A stretch of DNA of 64,000 nucleotides from Pseudomonas viridiflava (lineage in GTDB: Bacteria > Pseudomonadota > Gammaproteobacteria > Pseudomonadales > Pseudomonadaceae): positions 1 to 64,000 of the forward strand of contig NZ_UTIQ01000199.1 of the NCBI RefSeq assembly GCF_900582625.1, in the 5' to 3' direction. Below the pieces are notes generated by a model that was given only the letters and a program-made list of their open reading frames with translations, was not told where the DNA came from and searched no databases. Shown in pieces: positions 52,232-61,454 of this stretch (the stretch's first letter is position 1; each line of letters starts with the position of its first letter). The position numbers and the translations under genes are program-made.

Positions 52232-54163
52232 TCACGCATTGCTCTGACTACTCGCCAAAGGTCGGGGTGCCACCCAGGCTTGCAAGATGCGTTGCAGGTC
52301 GGCGCGTTTAAACGGTTTGGCCAAATAGTCATTCATGCCCGCTTGCAGGCACGCCTCGCGGTCGCCCTGCAATGCATTGGCAGTCAGGGCGATGATCGGC
52401 AGATCGGCCCGATCAACCAGGCGGCGGATCTGCCGCGTCGCTTCATAACCGTCCATCACCGGCAGCCGGCAATCCATCAGCACGGCGGCGAACTCGTGGC
52501 GCTCCACGCTGCTCAGCGCCTGAGCGCCATCACCGACCAGGCTGACCTGGTAACCCAAACTGCGCAGCATGGCTTCGATCACCGTCTGGTTCACCGGGTT
52601 GTCTTCGACCAGCAGCACTTTATGACCGCTGCCGGAGCTGGCGTCGTCCACGCTTTGCTCGGCGGGGCGTTCGCTTTGACGGGCGAACGGCAGGGGAATT
52701 TCCAGGGTGAACACCGAACCACTGCCTTCCTGGCTCTGCGCGTTCAGCGTGCCGCCCATACGTTCGGCCAAGGTGCGCGCGATGGGCAGCCCGAGTCCGG
52801 TACCGCCGTAGCGCCGCGAGATAGACGTGTCGGCCTGCTGGAAGGCGTCAAACATGTGCTCCAAGCGCTGCGGGGAAATGCCGATGCCGCTGTCGCGCAC
52901 GGCGCAGCTGAACCACAGCACCTCGTTGTCGAGCGCCTGCCAGCGGGTTTCGATACGGATGGTGCCTTCTTCGGTGAACTTCAGCGCGTTGCCAAGCAGG
53001 TTGACCAGAATTTGCCGAATGCGCGTGGGGTCGCCCTTGACCACCAGTTGCTCCAGGCCGGCCTGGGTGTCCAACTGCAACGTCAGGCCGCGCTGACTGG
53101 CGCTGTGCTGGAACACCTGGGCCGAACTCTGGATCAGCTCCAGCAGATTAAAGGTGATGCGCTCCAACTCCAGCGCGCCGCGCTCGATTCGCGAGAAGTC
53201 GAGAATGTCGTTGATGACCTTGAGCAAATGCTCCGTGGACTCGGTCGCCAGCGCCGCGTATTCGGCCTGCTCGTCGGTCATTTCCGTGGTTTCCAGCAAC
53301 TGCAACATGCCCAGCACGCCGTTCATGGGCGTGCGCAATTCGTGGCTCATCATCGCCAGGAAGTCGGACTTAGCGCGGTTGGCCTGCTCCGATTCTTCTC
53401 GCGCCTTCACCAGTTGAGCGATGCTTTGCTGCTGCTCGGTGCTGGCTTGTTCCAACGCGCTGGCGAGGTTGTTGATGTGCCGCGCCAGGCCACCCAGCTC
53501 GTTGTCGTCGACCTCCGGCAGGGCGGTGCGGTAGTTGCCGGCCTGAATCGCCTTCACCGCATCGGCCATGGTGCTGATCGGTTGCGATAACCGCCGCGCC
53601 AGGCGCCGGGCCACCAGAAAGGTCAGCAGCAGGGCGAAGAGGGCGAGCACCGTGGCCTTGAGCAGAATGGTCTGCTGCTGGGTGTTAAAGGCATCGTTAG
53701 ACATGCCCACCACCACGCGGCCGAGGTAGTCGTTGTCGAGGTGATTGCCGCCCGCGCCGGCGGAGTAGGGCATGTCTTTGCTCAACGCCAGCCGCTGCAA
53801 ATGAATGGGCGCGTGGAAAATTTCCACCTGCGTGGCGCTTTTGTCTTGCGGGGAGGCTTGTTCTTCGTAGGCGAGAATATTGTCTTGCCGGTCGCGCACT
53901 TCAATAAAGCGCACATGGGGCGTATCGAGCGTGGCCTTGAGCAGGGTGTTGAGCACTTGGATATTGCCGGCAATCACGCCGTATTCGGTCGCGGGCGCCA
54001 GCTGGTTGGCGATCAGTTGGCCGGTGTGGTTCAGCTCCTGACGCAGGTCTTGCAAGCGCACAAAGGTAAAAAAACCGGTGAGTAACAGCGTCAGCAACAG
54101 GGCCGGGCCTACGCTGATCAGCTGTGTGCGGGTGTGGATGTCCCAGCCTCGGCGAAGGTTCAT
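52232..54163 (-). CDS. Hybrid sensor histidine kinase (PA1611-like)
   Basis: This 643-residue membrane kinase has an N-terminal helix (LISVGPALLLTLLLTGFFTF), a periplasmic sensor of about 150 residues, a second helix (ATVLALFALLLTFLVARRL), HAMP, the phosphoacceptor His in AMMSHELRTPMNGVLGMLQ (about residue 270), an ATPase domain (GNALKFTEEGTIR, GTGLGLPIARTLAERMGG) and a C-terminal receiver (AAVLMDCRLPVMDGYEATR). It has no Hpt domain, so it needs an external phosphotransferase, likely HptB. From position beside fabA it corresponds to P. aeruginosa PA1611, which modulates the RetS/GacS pathway. Confidence 0.9.
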   Translation of the reverse strand: MNLRRGWDIHTRTQLISVGPALLLTLLLTGFFTFVRLQDLRQELNHTGQLIANQLAPATEYGVIAGNIQVLNTLLKATLDTPHVRFIEVRDRQDNILAYEEQASPQDKSATQVEIFHAPIHLQRLALSKDMPYSAGAGGNHLDNDYLGRVVVGMSNDAFNTQQQTILLKATVLALFALLLTFLVARRLARRLSQPISTMADAVKAIQAGNYRTALPEVDDNELGGLARHINNLASALEQASTEQQQSIAQLVKAREESEQANRAKSDFLAMMSHELRTPMNGVLGMLQLLETTEMTDEQAEYAALATESTEHLLKVINDILDFSRIERGALELERITFNLLELIQSSAQVFQHSASQRGLTLQLDTQAGLEQLVVKGDPTRIRQILVNLLGNALKFTEEGTIRIETRWQALDNEVLWFSCAVRDSGIGISPQRLEHMFDAFQQADTSISRRYGGTGLGLPIARTLAERMGGTLNAQSQEGSGSVFTLEIPLPFARQSERPAEQSVDDASSGSGHKVLLVEDNPVNQTVIEAMLRSLGYQVSLVGDGAQALSSVERHEFAAVLMDCRLPVMDGYEATRQIRRLVDRADLPIIALTANALQGDREACLQAGMNDYLAKPFKRADLQRILQAWVAPRPLASSQSNA

Positions 54164-54439
54164 GGGATCAAAACTCTCCTTTCAAAACGCTGCGCTCGCT
54201 ACGTTCGACGTTCTCTGTCGCAGCTAAGAACCGTACCGATGCTTAGTGCTGCGGGGGCGTTCTGTGAAAACCGGCAAGTCTACCTGTTCAAACCGCCATC
54301 GGCGCAGCGCCTTTTGCGCAGCATTAGCGGTTTTTGCCCACGGCCTGTCCAAGGGTAGCGTGCAACACTGGCCGCGGCCCGGTTGCTCCGTAATAATGCC
54401 GGCAGCTCGCCACGCACGATGGCTCACTACGGATTGGTT

Positions 54440-55477
54440 ATGACAGATCAGCACTCCATCGCAGTACCCGCCATTGCCGTTCTGGGCGGCGGCAGCTTTG
54501 GCACCGCCATCGCCAACTTGTTGGCCGAGAACGGCAACCCGGTGCACCAATGGATGCGCGACGCCGAGCAGGCCGAGGCCATTCGCACCAACCGCGAAAA
54601 TCCGCGTTACCTCAAAGGCGTGAAAATTCACCCGAACGTGGTCCCCGGCACCGACCTCGCCGCCACGCTGAGCGCGTGCCAGTTGGTATTTGTAGCGTTG
54701 CCGTCCAGCGCCCTGCGTACCGTGCTGCAGCCGTTTGCCGAAGTGCTGGCCGGCAAAATGCTGGTCAGCCTGACCAAAGGCATCGAGGCGCAGACGTTCA
54801 AGCTGATGAGCCAAATCATCGAAGAAATCGCCCCGCAAGCGCGCATTGGCGTGTTGTCCGGGCCAAACCTGGCCAAGGAAATCGCTGGCCATGAGCTGAC
54901 CGCAACGGTGGTGGCCAGCGAAGACGAGGAACTCTGCCAGCGCGTGCAAGCCGCCTTACACGGCCGCACCTTCCGCGTATACGCCAGCGCCGACCGTTTT
55001 GGCGTGGAGTTGGGCGGGGCGCTGAAAAACGTCTACGCCATCATCGCCGGCATGGCCGCTGCGCTGGAAATGGGCGAGAACACCAAGAGCATGTTGATTA
55101 CCCGCGCCTTGGCGGAAATGACTCGTTTCGCCGTCAAGCTTGGCGCCAACCCCATGACCTTTCTGGGCTTGGCCGGCGTCGGCGACTTGATCGTCACCTG
55201 CTCGTCGCCGAAAAGCCGCAACTTCCAGGTTGGCTATGCCTTGGGCGAAGGCTTGAGCCTTGAAGACGCCGTAACCCGATTGGGCGAAGTGGCCGAAGGT
55301 GTAAACACCCTGAAAGTGCTAAAGGTGAAGTCTGAAGAACTGCAAACCTACATGCCGCTGGTGACCGGTTTGCACGCCATTCTGTTCGAAGGGCGCACGC
55401 TGGCGCAGGTGATTGAGCGGCTGATGCTGGCCGAGCCGAAAACCGACGTCGACTTTATTTCCACCACCGGTTTCTGA
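54440..55477 (+). CDS. gpsA: Glycerol-3-phosphate dehydrogenase (NAD(P)+)
   Basis: This 345-residue enzyme reduces dihydroxyacetone phosphate to sn-glycerol-3-phosphate for phospholipid synthesis. The nucleotide-binding [20 protein letters not shown] and the catalytic-region block [25 protein letters not shown] are present. The start at 54440 gives the usual N terminus [16 protein letters not shown]; 54383 and 54419 are other in-frame starts. The 276-bp gap upstream shows no clear regulatory motif. A DUF4389 gene follows after 24 bp. Confidence 0.95.
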   Translation: MTDQHSIAVPAIAVLGGGSFGTAIANLLAENGNPVHQWMRDAEQAEAIRTNRENPRYLKGVKIHPNVVPGTDLAATLSACQLVFVALPSSALRTVLQPFAEVLAGKMLVSLTKGIEAQTFKLMSQIIEEIAPQARIGVLSGPNLAKEIAGHELTATVVASEDEELCQRVQAALHGRTFRVYASADRFGVELGGALKNVYAIIAGMAAALEMGENTKSMLITRALAEMTRFAVKLGANPMTFLGLAGVGDLIVTCSSPKSRNFQVGYALGEGLSLEDAVTRLGEVAEGVNTLKVLKVKSEELQTYMPLVTGLHAILFEGRTLAQVIERLMLAEPKTDVDFISTTGF

Positions 55478-55501
55478 CCGTTTCTTGAAAAGGAACATGC
55501 C

Positions 55502-55852
55502 ATGAGCGACACCCTCAACAAGAACCTCGAGCGCGAGTCCATTGGCTTGCGCATCATCTGGATGCTGGTGTTCACCCTGTGTTGGCAAGTTGCCGCGACA
55601 TTATTGGGCTTCGTTGTATTGCTGCAATTGGGCTATTGCCTGTTCTACGGCGCACCCAACGCCACGTTGCTGGCCTTTGGCGACAGCGTTAGCCAGTACC
55701 TGGCGCAGATCGGCCGTTTCGGCACCTTCAACACCGAAGAAAAACCCTGGCCGTTCGCCGATTGGCCCACCGCCCGTGCGCCGGACGGCGAAGTGGCCCA
55801 TAGCATTCCGCCCGCGCCGCACCCGGTACGCGACGAAGAGCCCAAGCTCTGA
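55502..55852 (+). CDS. DUF4389 membrane protein
   Basis: This 116-residue protein has one long or two short membrane helices (IIWMLVFTLCWQVAATLLGFVVLLQLGYCLFYG) and a soluble C terminus, typical of DUF4389. AAAGGA precedes ATG 55502. The stop overlaps the sixA start (TGATG), so the two are coupled. The function is unknown. Confidence 0.85.
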   Translation: MSDTLNKNLERESIGLRIIWMLVFTLCWQVAATLLGFVVLLQLGYCLFYGAPNATLLAFGDSVSQYLAQIGRFGTFNTEEKPWPFADWPTARAPDGEVAHSIPPAPHPVRDEEPKL

Positions 55853-56277
55853 TGCGCCTGTGGTTATTGCGCCACGGTGAAGCCTTTCCCCAAGCCGCAA
55901 CCGATGCCGAGCGACCCCTCACCCCGCGCGGTCGCGATGAAGTGCTGCGCAGCGCCGAGCGCCTGAAAGGGCAGGCCATCACCGCCATTCTCGCCAGCCC
56001 GTACCTGCGCGCGCAGCAAACCGCCGACCTGGTTCGCAACGCCATCGCCTTTCGCGGCGCGGTGGGCGCGGCGCCATGGGCCACGCCCGAAAGCAGCGTG
56101 CGCGACGCCTTGGCGTACCTGGATGAGCGGGAGGAAGGGGAGATTTTGCTGGTCAGCCACAACCCGTTTCTCGGCGAGCTGGCCGGGCTGTTGATTCACG
56201 GGCATCGCCAGGAACCGGTGGCCTTGCGCACCGCGAGCTTGGTAGAACTGGAGGGGATTTTGCAGCGGCCGGGCTGA
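55852..56277 (+). CDS. sixA: Phosphohistidine phosphatase SixA
   Basis: This 141-residue small histidine phosphatase has RHGEAFPQA (catalytic His8) and the second histidine in LLVSHNPFLGEL. SixA dephosphorylates histidine-phosphorylated transfer proteins such as NPr or ArcB Hpt domains. It overlaps the DUF4389 gene by one base. Confidence 0.92.
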   Translation: MRLWLLRHGEAFPQAATDAERPLTPRGRDEVLRSAERLKGQAITAILASPYLRAQQTADLVRNAIAFRGAVGAAPWATPESSVRDALAYLDEREEGEILLVSHNPFLGELAGLLIHGHRQEPVALRTASLVELEGILQRPG

Positions 56278-56330
56278 TGGAGCTGGTGTCGCTGAACCAT
56301 CCGGAGTAGCGGCGCGGCTGTTGCCTTTTC

Positions 56331-56412
56331 TGTAGGAGCGAGCTCTGTCGCGAACCGCGCCACCGCCTTGAGCCGAGGTTGCCAGGGTTCGCCAGCAAGC
56401 TGGCTCCTACGG
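56331..56412. repeat. Two REP-like units after sixA
   Basis: TGTAGGAGCGAGCTCTGTCG (degenerate unit) and GTTCGCCAGCAAGCTGGCTC (intact unit with GCCAGC-AA-GCTGGC) face each other in the convergent gap. Confidence 0.65.
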
Positions 56413-56425
56413 GCTGGAATCGATG

Positions 56426-57178
56426 TCAGGGCGTAGCGGCGGGCACTTCACTTCTGGGCTGCAGGATGATCATCGGCTCCAGCGGCGGCTCGTCCAACGG
56501 TTCAACGCTCGGCGCGGGCGCCGGCTCAGTTACCGGCGTTACTTCTGGCTGAATAGCCGGCGCTGCGGCAGGCGCGGCGGCCTGCGGTTCCGGAACGCCG
56601 AGCTGTTGCGGCACCGGAGCGGGTTCCGGGGCTGGCTCTGCGGCTTTTACCGGCGGCGGCAGGAACACTTCCACTAGGGCAAAGAAGCGCTCGTAAAATT
56701 TCGCCGACGACACCGTCTCGCTGGCCACTTTCACCAGCGAATCATCCGTCGAGCCAATCGGCATCGACACCGAACCCAGCACACCTACGCCCAGGCTGGC
56801 AGAGTTGTTGAGTTTCTTCAGGGCGTAACGGTCTTGCAGCGCGTTGGCGAACATCGTCGAGTGATGGTCCGAAGCGCCGCCGTCCGTGCACACCACGTTA
56901 AAGGTGATTTCGAGGTGGTCGTCGCCCGACTGCTGGAAGCTTTTGTGCCCGCTGATTTGCTTCGGGTCGGCGCTGGTGATGATGTAACCCTGGCTCAACA
57001 AGGCACGGCGCGCGGCTTCGCAGGAGGCAGCGTCGGTGCTGGCGTAGTTGCGCGAAAACGTGCCGGAGTCAGCGAAGTTTTCGTGCTCATAAACGGCTTT
57101 GTTGTTGGAGGAACAGCCGGCAACACCTGCCAGCACGAGCGCCAGGACGGCGCGCTGGAGCGGGAAAAATTTGAACAT
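56426..57178 (-). CDS. DUF2242 lipoprotein
   Basis: This 250-residue protein has a lipobox signal peptide (AVLALVLAGVAGC) and a DUF2242-type domain (about 35-165, with NYASTDAASCEAARRALLSQG and HLEITFNVVCTDGG). A proline/alanine/glutamate-rich tail (about 165-250) is likely disordered and may span the periplasm. The function is unknown. It is divergent from the acyl-CoA synthetase gene. Confidence 0.82.
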   Translation of the reverse strand: MFKFFPLQRAVLALVLAGVAGCSSNNKAVYEHENFADSGTFSRNYASTDAASCEAARRALLSQGYIITSADPKQISGHKSFQQSGDDHLEITFNVVCTDGGASDHHSTMFANALQDRYALKKLNNSASLGVGVLGSVSMPIGSTDDSLVKVASETVSSAKFYERFFALVEVFLPPPVKAAEPAPEPAPVPQQLGVPEPQAAAPAAAPAIQPEVTPVTEPAPAPSVEPLDEPPLEPMIILQPRSEVPAATP

Positions 57179-57345
57179 GAACGGTCCGGGCGATAAAAAA
57201 AGCGTCGCCTATTGTGCCTCAGAAAAGTCCTACATGGTGCGCCAGGTGGTAAGCGCGGGCAGGGCGCTAAAAGGCCGCGTTTGGCTTGGCTACAGTTCTA
57301 AACATTTCTCCCCTTGCGCGATTCGCATTTGCCGTGGAATAGTCC

Positions 57346-57365
57346 AACCAAGCAAGTGCTTGGTT
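57346..57365. promoter_or_regulatory. Palindromic operator before the acyl-CoA synthetase
   Basis: AACCAAGCA-AG-TGCTTGGTT has perfect 9-bp arms around a 2-bp centre, typical of a TetR-family dimer site. It lies 98 bp before the start codon and just before TTGACT. Confidence 0.65.
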
Positions 57366-57462
57366 TTTCTTTGACTCGCTGGTTTTGGTTTCAAGGTTTT
57401 CCCGTTTCACACGTTGTAGTCCGCATGTTGTTTCCCCACAAAAATAATTAGGAGGAGGCCCT

Positions 57463-59130
57463 GTGACGAATGCTGCTGTGTTGCCCTTAGAGATTTTCTT
57501 CCAACGCGAAGCTCGCCATCCCGATAAACGCTACATGGTTCAGCCGTTACCAGGCGGCCAGGTGCTGGAACTGAGCTGGGCGGATGTCGGCGACCAAGCC
57601 CGCCGCGCCGCGAACTGGCTGCGCGCCCAGGAGCTGCCGATGGGCAGCCGCATTGCGCTGGTGTCGAAAAACTGCGCGCACTGGATCATCACCGACCTGG
57701 CGATCTGGATGGCCGGCCATGTGTCGGTGCCGCTTTACCCCAACCTCACCGCCGACTCTGTGCGCCAGGTGCTCACCCACTCAGAAGCCGCGCTGGTGTT
57801 TGTTGGCAAGCTCGACGACTGGCCGACCATGGCGCCGGGCATTCCTGAAGGCATTCGCACCATCGCCTTGCCGTTGCACCCCGAAGGCACCTTCGACGTG
57901 CAGTGGAGCGACTTGCAAGCCTGCACACCGATCCGCGACAACCCCATCGGCGCTCACGACCAACTCGCCACCATCGTCTACACCTCCGGCACCACCGGCA
58001 CGCCCAAAGGCGTGATGCACAACTTCGGCAACTTCGCCTTTGCCGCCGGCCACGGCACCGAGCTGTTCCAAGCCACCGAAGACGATCGCCTGCTCTCGTA
58101 TCTGCCGTTGTGCCACGTGGCCGAGCGCATGTTCGTCGAGCTGAATTCCTTGTACGCCGGCGAAACAATATTTTTTGCCGAAAGCCTCGACACTTTTCTC
58201 GTTGACCTACGCCGCGCACGCCCGACTTTGATATTCGGCGTGCCGCGCATCTGGACCAAATTCCAGATGGGCGTGTACAGCAAAATGCCCGCCGAGCGCC
58301 TGGATTTCCTGTTGAAAATTCCATTTATCGGCAAACGCGTCGGCCACAAAGTGCTCGCCGGCCTGGGCCTGGACGCCGTGCGTTACGCGCTTTCTGGCGC
58401 CGCGCCGGTGCCCGAAGCGTTGCTGCATTGGTACCAGCGCTTGGGTCTGGATGTGCTCGAGGTATACGGCATGACCGAAAACTGCGGCTACTCGCACATC
58501 TGCCGCAAAGGCAAAAACCGCCCCGGCTGGATCGGCCAGTCCAGCCCCGGCGTGGAAGTGCGCATTAGCGAACTGGGCGAAGTGCAAGTACGCAGCCCGG
58601 CGACCATGCAGGGCTACTACAAAGACCCCGAACGCACCGCCGAAACCATCACCGAAGACGGCTTTCTGCGCACCGGCGACAAAGGCGAGCAAGACAGCGA
58701 GCACTACCTGCGCCTGACCGGCCGCATCAAGGAGATCTTCAAGACCAGCAAAGGCAAATACGTCGCCCCGGCACCCATCGAAAACCTCTTGGCCGTGCAT
58801 CCGCGTATCGAGCAGGTTTGTGTCGTCGGCGATGGCATGCCACAGCCGATGGCCTTGTGTGTGCTCTCCGACGTGGGCCGGGAAGAAGCCCTGAATGGCT
58901 CGCGACCGGCGCTTGAAGGCAGCTTCAAAACGCTGCTGGCCGACGTTAACGCCGCGCTCGACAAGCACGAACAACTCAGCGGCCTGGTGCTGCTCAAAGA
59001 AGTGTGGGCAGTGGACAACGGCTTCCTCACACCCACGTTGAAAATCAAACGCAGCGTGGTAGAAGACGCTTACGCCGCGCGCTTTGCCGAATGGTCAGGC
59101 CGGCGTGAAGCCCTGGTTTGGCATGACTAA
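57463..59130 (+). CDS. Long-chain AMP-dependent acyl-CoA synthetase (PA1617-like)
   Basis: This 555-residue adenylate-forming enzyme has the P-loop TIVYTSGTTGTPKGVMHNFG, the VYGMTENCGYSH motif, TGDKGE and the C-terminal KEIFKTSKGKYVAPAPIEN motif. It activates a fatty or aromatic acid with CoA. The start is GTG 57463 with GGAGGAGG 5 nt upstream. A palindromic operator lies in the promoter and a thioesterase gene follows after 15 bp, so acyl-CoA made and hydrolysed may be linked. The substrate chain length is inferred from similarity to long-chain enzymes. Confidence 0.88.
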   Translation: MTNAAVLPLEIFFQREARHPDKRYMVQPLPGGQVLELSWADVGDQARRAANWLRAQELPMGSRIALVSKNCAHWIITDLAIWMAGHVSVPLYPNLTADSVRQVLTHSEAALVFVGKLDDWPTMAPGIPEGIRTIALPLHPEGTFDVQWSDLQACTPIRDNPIGAHDQLATIVYTSGTTGTPKGVMHNFGNFAFAAGHGTELFQATEDDRLLSYLPLCHVAERMFVELNSLYAGETIFFAESLDTFLVDLRRARPTLIFGVPRIWTKFQMGVYSKMPAERLDFLLKIPFIGKRVGHKVLAGLGLDAVRYALSGAAPVPEALLHWYQRLGLDVLEVYGMTENCGYSHICRKGKNRPGWIGQSSPGVEVRISELGEVQVRSPATMQGYYKDPERTAETITEDGFLRTGDKGEQDSEHYLRLTGRIKEIFKTSKGKYVAPAPIENLLAVHPRIEQVCVVGDGMPQPMALCVLSDVGREEALNGSRPALEGSFKTLLADVNAALDKHEQLSGLVLLKEVWAVDNGFLTPTLKIKRSVVEDAYAARFAEWSGRREALVWHD

Positions 59131-59145
59131 CAAGAAGGAACCGGC

Positions 59146-59589
59146 ATGAGCCTGTGGCGCACAACTCCCGATCTGCAGGCCCTTAATAGCCTGCGCAAAA
59201 ACACCATCAGCGAAGTGCTGGACATCCGTTTCGACGCCTTCGATGACGAGTCGATCACCGCCAGCATCGTGGTCGACTCACGCACCCACCAACCCTACGG
59301 TCTGCTGCACGGCGGCGCTTCGGTGGTGCTCGCCGAAACCCTTGGCAGCACCGCCAGTTACCTGTGTATCGACAGCTCCAAGTTTTACTGCGTGGGCCTG
59401 GAAGTGAACGCCAACCACCTGCGCGGCGTGCGCAGCGGGCGCGTCACGGCCGTGGCGCGGCCCATTCACTTGGGGCGTACGACGCATGTTTGGGATATTC
59501 GGTTGACGGATGAGCAGGGGAAACCGAGCTGTATTTCGCGTCTGACCATGGCGATTGTGCCGTTGGGGGATACGCCGCCGCCGGTGTGA
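59146..59589 (+). CDS. YdiI/MenI-type hotdog thioesterase (PA1618-like)
   Basis: This 147-residue hotdog thioesterase of the 4HBT group has HQPYGLLHGGASVVLAETLGS with the catalytic glutamate, and VGLEVNANHLRGVRSGRV. It hydrolyses aryl- or acyl-CoA. It is the second gene of the acyl-CoA synthetase operon. A REP hairpin follows the stop. Confidence 0.88.
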   Translation: MSLWRTTPDLQALNSLRKNTISEVLDIRFDAFDDESITASIVVDSRTHQPYGLLHGGASVVLAETLGSTASYLCIDSSKFYCVGLEVNANHLRGVRSGRVTAVARPIHLGRTTHVWDIRLTDEQGKPSCISRLTMAIVPLGDTPPPV

Positions 59590-59601
59590 GCGGTTAGAAG
59601 C

Positions 59602-59664
59602 ATCGCGGCTAAAGCCGCCTCCACAGAGTCCACGCAAACCTGTGGGAGTGGCTTCAGTCGCGGG
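59602..59664. repeat. REP hairpin after the thioesterase gene
   Basis: ATCGCGGCTAAAGCCGCCTC at the left pairs with GTGGGAGTGGCTTCAGTCGC at the right with several G:U or mismatched positions; it is an aged member of the family. Confidence 0.75.
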
Positions 59665-59710
59665 GTTTTTGATCTGCTTCTACTGCTATTGATCAGGCTT
59701 GTGATTTACC

Positions 59711-59808
59711 GCTTTTGATCCATCGCTTTTGATCCATCGCTTTTGATCTATTGCTTTTGATCTATTGCTTTTGATCTATCGCTTTTGATCTAACGCTTTT
59801 GATCTACC
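59711..59808. repeat. 14-bp minisatellite, seven copies
   Basis: GCTTTTGATCYAYC-like units start at 59711, 59725, 59739, 59753, 59767, 59781 and 59795 with no gaps. Fourteen is not a multiple of three, so it is non-coding. It sits at the 5' edge of dispersed element copy B; copy A (10926) has only two degenerate units. Confidence 0.93.
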
Positions 59809-60064
59809 TCGCGAGGTTTATCGCAGGCCGAGTGGAGTCGTTGCGTAGGGGGTTGAGCGGCCGGGAGCCGCGAAAGGCGTGTCGGGCCATGGATGGCCCG
59901 TCTCGCCGTGCCCCCGGAGTAACGACGGAAGGAGGGAACCCGCAGCGCAGCGGAGGGCCAAGGTAGGAGCTAGACCTTTTGGTTACTTTTAGGGCAATGC
60001 TAAAAGTGACTCGCGCGTAAGGCGCGAAATAAAACGTTCAGCACACGCGGTCAAGAATACCTTC
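59809..60064. repeat. Dispersed intergenic element, copy B
   Basis: It shares its landmarks in the same order with copy A (10926-11214): GCAGGCCGAGTGGAGTCG, GGGCCATGGATGGCCC and GCGCGTAAGGCGCGAAA. The T-rich hairpin differs in sequence but is still self-complementary (TTACTTTTAG and CTAAAAGTGA). Confidence 0.8.
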
Positions 60065-60261
60065 GCCGATCTACTGTGTAAGGCTTGAAATTCTGGATCC
60101 CCGCGTTCGCGAGGATGACGTAGGTTTTAATATCGGGCGCGGCATAGAAACTCGCGCGTAAGGCGCGGAACCAAAAGGTTCAGCGCACGCGGTAATGAAT
60201 CAAGACTCGAAGCTGAGCCAGACGTGAAACTCTGGATCCCCGCCTGCGCGGGGATGACGGA

Positions 60262-60470
60262 GGATTTTTCATAGACCACCGTCATTCCCGCGCAGGCGGG
60301 AATCCAGTATTTCAAGCCGTACACGGTAGATCGGCGAAGATATTCATTAGCGTATGCATTGAACGCTTTGGTTTCGCGCCTTACGCGCGAGTCACTTTTG
60401 TCATTGCGGGTATGCCTGCGATAAACGGTGCGGGGCAGATCACAAGCAAGATCAACAGCGGTGAAGCAAG
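60262..60470. repeat. Inverted, internally deleted copy of the element
   Basis: Read on the minus strand it runs from GCTTGTGATC through TTTATCGCAGGC, then jumps directly to AAAAGTGACTCGCGCGTAAG and the tail. About 170 bp present in copies A and B, including GGGCCATGGATGGCCC, are missing. Confidence 0.7.
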
Positions 60471-60653
60471 ATCAAAAACTCGCGGCTGGGCGGCATTCCG
60501 CTTTATCCGCGATGCTCTTTGATGCCCAGACGAGCGAATCCTCGCCCCCATACTCCCTGGCCGTATCGCCATCATTCCCGGCACTTACAGTCATTGCCGC
60601 GCCGCCACCGCTTACGGACAATCGCCACAGGTTTGTCCTGGAAGCTTCCCTGT

Positions 60654-61454
60654 ATGCCGCAATCGGTTTTTTTCGCCCATGCCAACGGTTTCCCGTCAGC
60701 CACGTACGGCAAGCTGTTCGCCGCGCTGGCGCCGGAATACGAGGTCTCGCATTTGCCGCAACACGGCCATGACCCGCGTTTCCCGGTGGATGACAACTGG
60801 GGAAACCTTGTCGACGAGCTGGTGCATCACCTGCGCGAACGGCCAGAGCCGGTGTGGGGCGTGGGGCATTCGTTAGGCGGGGTGCTGCATTACCACGCGG
60901 CGCTGCGTCATCCCGAGTTGTATTGCGGGGTGGTGATGCTCGATTCGCCGGTGCTTACGCTGGCTGACCGCATCGTTATCCGCGCGGCCAAGCGTTTTGG
61001 TTTTATCGATCGCATCACCCCGGCCGGTCGCACGCTCGGGCGCCGCGAGGAGTTCAGCGATATCGCCGAGGCGCGTGACTATTTCTCAGCGAAGTCGCTG
61101 TTTCGCCGGTTCGATCCGGACTGCCTCGACGCTTACGTGCAGCACGGCCTGCAAGCCAACGGCGAAGGCCTGCGACTGTTGTTCGACCCGGCCACCGAAA
61201 TCAGCATTTATCGCAGCGTGCCCCATAGCAATCCGGGGCGGCCGCAGCAGTTGCAGGTGCCGCTGGCGATGGTGCGCGGTCGCCACAGCCGTGTGGTGTT
61301 GCCTCACCACACCCGCTCGATTCGGCGCTTGCCGCATTGCCAGTACCTGACGCTGCCGGGCGGGCACATGTTTCCGCTGGAGCGCCCACAAGCGACCGCC
61401 GAGTTGCTCAAATCCCTGTTTGATCGCTGGCAAGCCCGCCTGGAGTCCGCATGA
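60654..61454 (+). CDS. Alpha/beta hydrolase (PA1621-like)
   Basis: This protein of about 266 residues has an oxyanion region FFAHANGFPSATY, nucleophile elbow GVGHSLGGVL, acid region and final histidine in LPGGHMFPLE. It is a serine hydrolase of unknown substrate. The start at 60654 gives the family N terminus MPQSVFFAHANG; 60519 would read into repeat sequence. It overlaps the next hydrolase gene by 4 bp. Confidence 0.85.
   Translation: MPQSVFFAHANGFPSATYGKLFAALAPEYEVSHLPQHGHDPRFPVDDNWGNLVDELVHHLRERPEPVWGVGHSLGGVLHYHAALRHPELYCGVVMLDSPVLTLADRIVIRAAKRFGFIDRITPAGRTLGRREEFSDIAEARDYFSAKSLFRRFDPDCLDAYVQHGLQANGEGLRLLFDPATEISIYRSVPHSNPGRPQQLQVPLAMVRGRHSRVVLPHHTRSIRRLPHCQYLTLPGGHMFPLERPQATAELLKSLFDRWQARLESA

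Larger units (their letters stand above)
59590..60653. other. 1.06-kb repeat-filled intergenic region
   Basis: In order the region contains a REP hairpin (59602-59664), a 14-bp minisatellite (59711-59808), the dispersed element copy B (to 60064), partial element copies (60065-60260) and an inverted, internally shortened copy (60262-60470), then a REP-like remnant (60476-60512). No gene was seen. Confidence 0.75.

Noticed and set aside
54164..54439. Regulatory RNA or small gene upstream of gpsA
   Set aside because: I looked for a stem-loop with a T-run, a ribosome site with a short ORF and known operators, and found nothing convincing.
60127..60324. Small reverse ORF with YWIPACAGMTVV
   Set aside because: This peptide is the typical spurious translation of the dispersed GGATGACGG tail repeat, commonly mis-annotated as a gene.
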